Assembly: GCA_045631905.1 (NCBI GenBank)
Contig: JAZQVO010000001.1
Coordinates: 1-11,249 of the forward strand
Length of the DNA stretch: 11,249 bases
Origin: HGM04593 sp045631905
Lineage (GTDB): Bacteria; Bacteroidota; Bacteroidia; Bacteroidales; Bacteroidaceae
Reading direction: 5' to 3'
Made by a program: the position numbers and the translations under genes. The notes below the pieces were generated by a model. The model saw nothing but the letters and a program-made list of their open reading frames with translations, was not told the origin of the DNA and made no database searches. Each line of letters opens with the position of its first letter. The stretch's first letter is position 1. Below, one piece after another: positions 5,711-11,249 of the stretch.

Positions 5711-6187
5711 ATGAGAAAAGCAAAACCAAAAAAACGTGTGATCCTTCCGGATCCCGTATTTAACGATCAAATGGTGTCTAAATTCGTTAACCATTTGATG
5801 TATGACGGAAAGAAAAACGTATCGTACACTATTTTCTATGGTGCATTGGAGCTTGTTGGCTCTAAAATGAAGAACGAGGAAAAAACTCCCCTTGAAATTT
5901 GGAAGCAGGCTTTGGAGAACATTACTCCCAAAGTAGAGGTTAAATCTCGCCGTATCGGTGGTGCTACCTTCCAGGTACCTACTGAGATTCGTGCCGACCG
6001 CAAAGAGTCTATCTCTATGAAGAATATGATTCTTTTTGCTCGCAAACGTGGCGGTAAATCAATGGCCGAGAAGCTTTGCAGCGAGATTATGGACGCTTAC
6101 AACAACCAGGGTGGTGCGTTCAAACGTAAAGAGGATATGCACCGTATGGCTGAGGCTAACCGTGCTTTTGCACATTTCCGTTTCTAA
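5711..6187 (+). CDS. rpsG: 30S ribosomal protein S7
   Basis: S7 is a primary binder of the 3' major domain of 16S rRNA, organises the 30S head and lines the E site. The 158-residue product begins MRKAKPKKRVILPDPVFND, the usual basic arm and family opening. It carries VEVKSRRIGGATFQVPTEI in the middle, which includes the rRNA-contact hairpin, and closes with KRKEDMHRMAEANRAFAHFRF. Length is normal for the family. No Shine-Dalgarno is visible; the start is preceded by GTAAGAGAAA. It is followed by fusA after 20 bases. Confidence 0.98.
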   Translation: MRKAKPKKRVILPDPVFNDQMVSKFVNHLMYDGKKNVSYTIFYGALELVGSKMKNEEKTPLEIWKQALENITPKVEVKSRRIGGATFQVPTEIRADRKESISMKNMILFARKRGGKSMAEKLCSEIMDAYNNQGGAFKRKEDMHRMAEANRAFAHFRF

Positions 6188-6207
6188 TCTAAGAAAAGTA
6201 TACTAAG

Positions 6208-8301
6208 ATGGCTAACGAATTACAATTTACCCGTAACATTGGTATTAGAGCTCACATCGATGCTGGAAAAACAACTACATCGGAGCGTATATTGTTCTAC
6301 ACAGGTCTTTCTCACAAAATCGGTGAGGTGCACGATGGTGCCGCTACAATGGACTGGATGGAGCAGGAGCAGGAGCGTGGTATTACAATTACCTCTGCCG
6401 CTACCACAACATTCTGGAACTGGAATGGTGCTCAGTACAAGTTCAACCTCATTGACACTCCGGGACACGTTGACTTCACCGCTGAGGTAGAGCGTTCTTT
6501 GCGTGTACTCGATGGTGCTATCGCAGCTTTCTGTGCAGTAGGTGGTGTTGAGCCTCAGTCGGAGACCGTATGGCGTCAGGCTGACAAATACAATGTTCCC
6601 CGTATTGCATACGTGAACAAGATGGACCGTTCAGGTGCCGACTACTTCTCGGTAATGCGTCAGATGAAGGAGATTCTTGGTGCTAACCCCTGCCCCGTGA
6701 CAATTCCTATTGGTTCGGAGGAGAAGTTTGCCGGTGTAATCAACCTTATCAACATGAAGGCCTATGTTTACAAAGAGGGTGACCTCGATTACACAATCGA
6801 GGAGATTCCCACTGAGTTGGTAGACGAGGCTAACCAGTGGCGTGAGCACCTTCTCGAGAAAGCTGCCGACTACGATGAGGATTTGATGATGAAGGTTCTT
6901 GATGATCCCGACAGCATCACAGAGGAGGAGATTATTGCAGCTATCCGTAAGGGTACACTTGCAATGGATATTACCCCTATGACTTGCGGTTCATCGTTCA
7001 AGAATAAGGGCGTTCAGCCTCTTCTCGACTTTGTATGTGCATTCTTGCCTTCACCTCTCGACACAGCCGCTGTTGAGGGTATGAACCCCAAAACAGACGA
7101 GATGGAGACACGTACTCCCTCGGAGAGCGACAAGACATCGGCTCTCGTGTTCAAGATTGCTACAAACCCCTTCGTAGGTCGTTTGATCTATGTTCGTGTT
7201 TACTCAGGTAAATTGGAGTCGGGTTCATATATCTTCGACACACGTTCAGGTCGCAAAGAGCGTATCTCTCGTATGTTCCAGATGCACTCAAACAAACAGA
7301 ACCCCGTTGAGGTTTTGGGCGCAGGTGATATCGGTGCCGTTATCGGTCTTAAAGATGTTCGCACAGGTGACACACTTTGCGCAGAGGACGCACCTATCGT
7401 ACTCGAGTCTATGAGCTTCCCTGATCCCGTTATCTCTATCGCTGTTGAGCCTAAGACACAGAAGGACCTCGACAAGCTTGCTAACGGTTTGGCGAAACTC
7501 GCCGAGGAGGACCCCACATTTACAGTTCGTACAGACGAGCAGTCGGGCCAGACAATCATCTCGGGTATGGGTGAGCTCCACTTGGAGATTATCATCGACC
7601 GTTTGAAACGTGAGTTCAACGTAGAGTGTAACCAGGGTCGTCCCCAGGTTAGCTACAAGGAGGCTATCACACAGACCGTTGAGGTTGATGAGACATACAA
7701 GAAGCAGACCGGTGGTAAGGGTAAATATGCTAAGATCCTTGTTGCTGTTGGTCCTGCCGATCCCGACTTCAAAGAGGGTAACTTGCAGTTTGTGAACGAG
7801 GTTAAGGGTGGTAACGTTCCCAAGGAGTTTATTCCTTCGGTACAGAAAGGCTTCCAGACAGCAATCAAAGCCGGTGTGCTTGCAGGCTATCCCATGGAGT
7901 CTTTGAAGGTTACATTGCTCGACGGTGGTTTCCACCCCGTTGACTCTGACCAGCTCTCGTTCGAGGTATGTGCTATCCAGGCATACAAGAACGCTTGTTT
8001 GAAGGCAAACCCCGTATTGTTGGAGCCTATGATGAAACTCGAGGTTGTTACTCCCGAGGAGAGCATGGGTGACGTGATTGCCGACCTCAACAAACGTCGT
8101 GGTCAGGTAGAGGGCTTCGAGACAAGCCGTACCGGTGCACGTATCGTTAAGGCTATGGTTCCCCTGTCAGAGATGTTTGGTTATGTAACATCATTGCGTA
8201 CTATCACATCGGGTCGTGCAACATCGTCTATGACATACGATCACCACGAGCAAGTAAGCGCTTCTTTGGCAAAACAAATCTTGGAAGAGCTCCAGAAGTA
8301 A
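6208..8301 (+). CDS. fusA: Elongation factor G (translocation GTPase)
   Basis: EF-G drives tRNA-mRNA translocation on the ribosome and, with the recycling factor, splits post-termination ribosomes. In the 697-residue product the GTPase motifs are all present: P-loop AHIDAGKTT (15-23), switch I with RGITITSAA (57-65), DTPGHVDF (83-90) and NKMD (137-140). Domains II to V follow, including QTIISGMGELHLEI in domain III, GGFHPVDSD in domain IV, and the C-terminal EMFGYVTSLRTITSGRATSSM block. The switch His in DTPGH is intact, so normal GTP hydrolysis is expected. Bacteroides species also carry a divergent second EF-G, but position within the str cluster marks this as the main one. There is no tuf gene downstream; instead a GC-rich hairpin and rpsJ follow. 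Confidence 0.98.
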   Translation: MANELQFTRNIGIRAHIDAGKTTTSERILFYTGLSHKIGEVHDGAATMDWMEQEQERGITITSAATTTFWNWNGAQYKFNLIDTPGHVDFTAEVERSLRVLDGAIAAFCAVGGVEPQSETVWRQADKYNVPRIAYVNKMDRSGADYFSVMRQMKEILGANPCPVTIPIGSEEKFAGVINLINMKAYVYKEGDLDYTIEEIPTELVDEANQWREHLLEKAADYDEDLMMKVLDDPDSITEEEIIAAIRKGTLAMDITPMTCGSSFKNKGVQPLLDFVCAFLPSPLDTAAVEGMNPKTDEMETRTPSESDKTSALVFKIATNPFVGRLIYVRVYSGKLESGSYIFDTRSGRKERISRMFQMHSNKQNPVEVLGAGDIGAVIGLKDVRTGDTLCAEDAPIVLESMSFPDPVISIAVEPKTQKDLDKLANGLAKLAEEDPTFTVRTDEQSGQTIISGMGELHLEIIIDRLKREFNVECNQGRPQVSYKEAITQTVEVDETYKKQTGGKGKYAKILVAVGPADPDFKEGNLQFVNEVKGGNVPKEFIPSVQKGFQTAIKAGVLAGYPMESLKVTLLDGGFHPVDSDQLSFEVCAIQAYKNACLKANPVLLEPMMKLEVVTPEESMGDVIADLNKRRGQVEGFETSRTGARIVKAMVPLSEMFGYVTSLRTITSGRATSSMTYDHHEQVSASLAKQILEELQK

Positions 8302-8309
8302 AAATAACT

Positions 8310-8343
8310 CCTGCCGGTTAGCGAATGACTCTTAACCGGCAGG
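8310..8343. terminator. GC-rich hairpin between fusA and rpsJ
   Basis: CCTGCCGGTTA (8310-8320) pairs perfectly with TAACCGGCAGG (8333-8343) around a 12-base loop, starting 8 bases after the fusA stop. The 3' tail is CATTATAAAT, with no T-run, so complete intrinsic termination is doubtful. It may be a partial terminator or an RNA processing or stability element that sets different levels for the str and S10 halves. No TAnnTTTG box was found between it and rpsJ, so a fresh promoter is not supported. Confidence 0.5.
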
Positions 8344-8376
8344 CATTATAAATAATATTAAAACCATTTAAAGACA

Positions 8377-8685
8377 ATGAGTCAGAAAATCAGAATCAAA
8401 CTTAAATCTTACGACCACAACTTGGTAGACAAGTCGGCTGAAAAGATTGTAAAGACAGTGAAGGCTACAAACGCGATCGTTAGCGGTCCTATACCCTTGC
8501 CTACACACAAACGTATTTTTACAGTGAACCGTTCGACCTTCGTTAATAAGAAGTCACGCGAGCAGTTCCAGCTCTCTTCTTACAAGAGACTTATCGATAT
8601 TTACAGCTCTACTGCTAAGACTATCGATGCTCTCATGAAGCTTGAGTTGCCTTCAGGTGTAGCTGTTGAGATTAAAGTTTATTAA
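8377..8685 (+). CDS. rpsJ: 30S ribosomal protein S10
   Basis: S10 is a 30S head protein and, in bacteria generally, also partners NusB in transcription antitermination. The 102-residue product begins MSQKIRIKLKSYDHNLVD and contains PLPTHKRIFTVNRSTFVNKKSREQF (43-67), the conserved block around the extended loop that enters the ribosome. The end PSGVAVEIKVY is also standard. It is the first gene of the S10 half of the cluster. The leader is AT-rich with no Shine-Dalgarno (TTTAAAGACA before ATG). Confidence 0.98.
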   Translation: MSQKIRIKLKSYDHNLVDKSAEKIVKTVKATNAIVSGPIPLPTHKRIFTVNRSTFVNKKSREQFQLSSYKRLIDIYSSTAKTIDALMKLELPSGVAVEIKVY

Positions 8686-8711
8686 TTGTGTTTTTTTAAA
8701 ATTTAACTGAA

Positions 8712-9329
8712 ATGCCAGGATTATTAGGAAAAAAAATCGGAATGATGTCCGTTTTCAGTGCCGATGGTAAAAATGTTCCATGCACTGTTATCGAAGCAGG
8801 TCCTTGTGCAGTTACCCAGGTGAAAACAATCGAGAAAGATGGCTACGAGGCTGTTCAGATTGGTTTCCAGGACCAGAAAGAGAGCCGTGTGAACGCTCCT
8901 CTCATGGGTCACTTCAAGAAAGCTGGTGTAGCTCCCAAGAGACACTTGGCCGAGTTCAAAGGATTTGAGACAGAGCTCAACTTGGGCGATGTTCTCACAG
9001 TGGATCTCTTTGCAGATACCTCTTACGTTACAGTAACAGGTACCTCAAAAGGTAAGGGATTCCAGGGCGTTGTTAAACGTCACAATTTTGGTGGTGTAGG
9101 TCAGGCTACTCACGGTCAGCACAACCGCGCTCGCAAGCCGGGTTCAATTGGTGCTTGTTCTTACCCTGCAAAGGTATTCAAAGGCCTCCGCATGGGTGGA
9201 CAGATGGGTAATGCACGTGTTACTACACACAACCTACAAGTGTTAAAGGTTATTCCTGAGCACAACCTCTTGGTTATCAAAGGTTCGGTTCCGGGTTACA
9301 ATGGTTCAATCGTAATAATTGAAAAGTAA
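8712..9329 (+). CDS. rplC: 50S ribosomal protein L3
   Basis: L3 nucleates 50S assembly and sends a loop close to the peptidyl transferase centre. The 205-residue product starts MPGLLGKKIGMMSVF and has KGKGFQGVVKRHNFGG (113-128), GSIGACSYPAKVFKG (144-158) and MGGQMGNARVT (161-171), which form that central loop. E. coli carries a methylated Gln at position 150; here the aligned residue is Ser, so a PrmB-type modification is not expected at that site. Its TAA stop shares one base with the ATG of rplD (TAATG at 9327-9331), suggesting coupled translation. Confidence 0.98.
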   Translation: MPGLLGKKIGMMSVFSADGKNVPCTVIEAGPCAVTQVKTIEKDGYEAVQIGFQDQKESRVNAPLMGHFKKAGVAPKRHLAEFKGFETELNLGDVLTVDLFADTSYVTVTGTSKGKGFQGVVKRHNFGGVGQATHGQHNRARKPGSIGACSYPAKVFKGLRMGGQMGNARVTTHNLQVLKVIPEHNLLVIKGSVPGYNGSIVIIEK

Positions 9330-9967
9330 TGGAAGTCAGCGTATTAAATATTAAGGGTGAAAACACCGGAAGAAAGGTTACGTTAGACGAGTCAATCTTC
9401 GGCATCGAGCCTAACGAGCATGTAGTTTACTTGGCCGTAAGACAGTATCTTGCTGCGCAGCGTCAGGGAACTCACAAGTCTAAGGAGAGAAGTGAAATTT
9501 CAGGTTCAACACGTAAGCTCGGTCGCCAGAAAGGTGGTGGCGGTGCTCGTCGTGGTGATATCAACTCGCCTCTGTTGGTGGGTGGTGCACGCGTGTTCGG
9601 TCCTACTCCCCGCGATTACAGCTTCAAACTTAACAAGAAAGTTAAGCAACTCGCTCGTAAATCGGCTCTCTCACAGAAAGCTATCGAGAACGCTATCATC
9701 GTGGTTGAAGATTTCAATTTCGACGCACCTAGCACAAAATCTTTTGTTGAGATGTTAAATAAACTTAATGTTTCTGAAAAGAAACAATTGTTCGTTTTGC
9801 CATCTAGCAATAAATTCGTATATTTGTCTGCTCGAAATTTGAAGGGCACACAAGTTGCAATTGCTTCGGACATAAATACCTATGGTATTATGAATGCCGA
9901 AGTTTTGGTTGTGACTGAAAGTTCTCTCGAGGTTATTAACAACACACTAGCAAAAAAGGAGGCGTAA
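9329..9967 (+). CDS. rplD: 50S ribosomal protein L4
   Basis: L4 binds 23S rRNA and its extended loop lines the peptide exit tunnel near the macrolide site. The 212-residue product has that loop at about residues 45-98, with RKLGRQKGGGGARRGD (62-77) and VFGPTPRDYS (89-98). K68 of GRQK aligns with the E. coli Lys linked to erythromycin resistance and is unaltered. The usual GTGRAR after RQK is replaced by GGGGAR, which I recall as normal for Bacteroidota. In E. coli L4 represses its own S10 operon, but no such leader is recognisable here. It overlaps rplC by one base and its last codons (AAA AAG GAG GCG) form a Shine-Dalgarno for rplW. Confidence 0.98.
   Translation: MEVSVLNIKGENTGRKVTLDESIFGIEPNEHVVYLAVRQYLAAQRQGTHKSKERSEISGSTRKLGRQKGGGGARRGDINSPLLVGGARVFGPTPRDYSFKLNKKVKQLARKSALSQKAIENAIIVVEDFNFDAPSTKSFVEMLNKLNVSEKKQLFVLPSSNKFVYLSARNLKGTQVAIASDINTYGIMNAEVLVVTESSLEVINNTLAKKEA
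9956..9962 (+). promoter_or_regulatory. Perfect Shine-Dalgarno before rplW
   Basis: AAGGAGG ends 8 bases before the rplW ATG at 9971, ideal spacing for a classical ribosome binding site. It is made from the final Lys-Glu-Ala codons of rplD. No other start in the window has one, and Bacteroidota ribosomes generally do not rely on this pairing, so it is unusual here and may be a by-product of the coding sequence. Confidence 0.6.
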
Positions 9968-9970
9968 ACA

Positions 9971-10261
9971 ATGGGAGTATTGATTAAACCACTGGTCACA
10001 GAGAAGATGACCAACATTACCGACAAGTTTAATCGTTTCGGATTTCTTGTTCGTCCCGAGGCTAACAAGTTGGTGATAAAGAAAGAGATTGAGGCGTTGT
10101 ACAACGTAACAGTAGTTGAGGTAAATACCATGAACTACGCAGGCAAGAACAAGAGCCGTTACACAAAAGCAGGCTTTGTGAAAGGCCGTACAAACGCTGT
10201 GAAGAAGGCTATCGTCACATTGAAAGAGGGCGATACAATTGATTTTTATAGTAACATTTAA
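9971..10261 (+). CDS. rplW: 50S ribosomal protein L23
   Basis: L23 lies at the mouth of the exit tunnel and is the docking site for trigger factor and the signal recognition particle. The 96-residue product opens MGVLIKPLVTEKMT; E11 in VTEK aligns with the E. coli Glu that trigger factor contacts. It continues with the family core (FLVRPEANKLVIKKEIEALY at 25-44, then VEVNTMNYAGK). The length is normal. It starts 3 bases after the rplD stop and is followed by rplB after 5 bases. Confidence 0.97.
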   Translation: MGVLIKPLVTEKMTNITDKFNRFGFLVRPEANKLVIKKEIEALYNVTVVEVNTMNYAGKNKSRYTKAGFVKGRTNAVKKAIVTLKEGDTIDFYSNI

Positions 10262-10266
10262 TAAAG

Positions 10267-11091
10267 ATGGCAGTACGTAAATTTAAGCCTACAACACCGG
10301 GCCAAAGACATAAGATTATTGGTACCTTTGAAGAGATCACTGCTGCGGTACCAGAGAAATCGCTTGTAACCGGAAAACGCTCTACCGGCGGTCGTAACAA
10401 CACCGGTAAGATGACAATGCGTTACAGAGGTGGTGGACACAAACGCAAATTCAGATTTATCGATTTCAAGCGTAATAAAGATGGAATTCCCGCTACAGTA
10501 AAGAGCATCGAGTACGATCCTAACCGTTCGGCTCGTATCGCTTTGTTGTATTATGCTGATGGCGAGAAGAGTTATATAATTGCTCCTAATGGTTTGGAGG
10601 TAGGCGCAGTTTTGATGTCAGGTGCTGACGTTGCTCCCGAGCTTGGTAACACACTTCCTTTGAAGTCAATTCCTATCGGTACAGTCGTTCATAACATCGA
10701 GCTCCGTCCCGGTCAGGGCGCAATCCTTGTTCGTTCGGCAGGAAACTTCGCACAGATCGTTTCACGCGACGAGAACTATTGCGTTATTAAGTTGCCTTCA
10801 GGAGAGGTTCGTCGTATCTTGGGTACTTGCCGTGCTACTATCGGTACAGTAGGTAACTCAGACCACGCTTTGGAATGCTCTGGTAAAGCAGGTCGTTCTC
10901 GTTGGCTTGGCCGTCGTCCTCACAACCGTGGTGTTGTTATGAACCCCGTTGATCACCCCATGGGTGGTGGTGAAGGTCGTGCTTCAGGAGGTCACCCCAG
11001 ATCTCGCAAGGGCTTGTACGCTAAGGGTCTTAAGACACGTGCACCCAAGAAGCAGTCTAATAAGTACATTATTGAGAGAAGAAAGAAGTAA
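10267..11091 (+). CDS. rplB: 50S ribosomal protein L2
   Basis: L2 binds domain IV of 23S rRNA, supports subunit joining and lies near the peptidyl transferase centre. The 274-residue product has YRGGGHKRKFRFIDFKR (53-69) in the N-terminal rRNA-binding domain and the C-terminal block MNPVDHPMGGGEGRASGGHP (224-243). H230 aligns with the functionally important E. coli His229. Two positions later the usual second His (DHPHGGGEG) is Met here (M232). The end KKQSNKYIIERRKK is typical. The gene starts 5 bases after rplW with no Shine-Dalgarno. Confidence 0.98.
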   Translation: MAVRKFKPTTPGQRHKIIGTFEEITAAVPEKSLVTGKRSTGGRNNTGKMTMRYRGGGHKRKFRFIDFKRNKDGIPATVKSIEYDPNRSARIALLYYADGEKSYIIAPNGLEVGAVLMSGADVAPELGNTLPLKSIPIGTVVHNIELRPGQGAILVRSAGNFAQIVSRDENYCVIKLPSGEVRRILGTCRATIGTVGNSDHALECSGKAGRSRWLGRRPHNRGVVMNPVDHPMGGGEGRASGGHPRSRKGLYAKGLKTRAPKKQSNKYIIERRKK

Positions 11092-11115
11092 TAATAAGGA
11101 AATTTTTGAATTAAT

Positions 11116-11249
11116 ATGAGTCGTTCATTAAAAAAAGGTCCATATATCAATGTAAAGTTGGAGAACAAGGTGCTTGCCATGAACGAGAGCGGTAAGAAAT
11201 CGGTCATCAAGTCTTGGGCTCGTGCTTCTATGATTTCTCCCGATTTTGT
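11116..11249 (+). CDS. rpsS: 30S ribosomal protein S19 (N-terminal part, cut by the window end)
   Basis: ATG 11116 opens a frame that runs to the window edge, giving 44 whole codons. It reads MSRSLKKGPYI, then NVKLENKVLAMNESGKK, SVIKSWARASMISPDFV (the last codon is incomplete), which matches the S19 N-terminus, including the RSLKKGP and W-(A/S)-R-(A/R)-S-x-I-x-P-(D/E)-F-V signatures. S19 sits in the 30S head and contacts S13 and the tRNA/50S bridge. Its place directly after rplB is the normal S10-operon order. A weak AAGGAA lies 14 bases upstream, too far for a good ribosome binding site. Confidence 0.95.
   Translation, partial: MSRSLKKGPYINVKLENKVLAMNESGKKSVIKSWARASMISPDF

Noticed and set aside
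9155..9163. Loss of the methylated Gln150 equivalent in L3
   Set aside because: The site varies widely outside gammaproteobacteria, so Ser here is not notable.

Overview
The window reads as a piece of a Bacteroidales (Bacteroidota) chromosome. Four signs agree. The ribosomal proteins and EF-G have the Bacteroides/Prevotella-type sequence. The start codons follow A-rich leaders, almost always without a Shine-Dalgarno. Exact matches to the Bacteroidota -7 promoter box (TAnnTTTG) lie before three transcription units. The run rpsL-rpsG-fusA-rpsJ has no tuf gene. Genus cannot be fixed from the sequence alone.

Left part (1-2841, + strand). The window opens in the last 60 codons of a BspA-like leucine-rich-repeat surface protein. 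A three-gene unit follows with gaps of only 12 and 9 bases: a BASS-family (bile acid:Na+ symporter type) transporter, the menaquinone methyltransferase UbiE/MenG, and the DHNA prenyltransferase MenA. MenA and UbiE carry out the last two steps of menaquinone synthesis; the transporter's substrate is unknown. A perfect 13-bp stem closes the unit.

Middle (2842-5145). On the minus strand lies a probable 52-codon gene with a GTG start, absent from usual naming schemes, whose product looks like a small Bacteroidales peptide ending in a Trp-rich tail. A gene-poor stretch with two more strong hairpins follows, one of them a perfect 32-bp palindrome. Next, still on the minus strand, comes an exported S1-type sulfatase with a serine-type formylglycine site and a good promoter. 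A 335-base divergent intergenic region separates it from the ribosomal genes.

Right part (5146-11249, + strand). This is the joined str-S10 cluster: rpsL, rpsG, fusA, rpsJ, rplC, rplD, rplW, rplB and the start of rpsS, which runs off the window. A 184-base rpsL-rpsG spacer can form two mutually exclusive hairpins, and a GC-rich hairpin sits between fusA and rpsJ. These genes are housekeeping and look intact.

No mobile element, CRISPR array, defence system or RNA gene was seen. The least explained parts are the small minus-strand peptide gene with its surrounding hairpins, the rpsL-rpsG spacer, and the place of the transporter beside the menaquinone genes.
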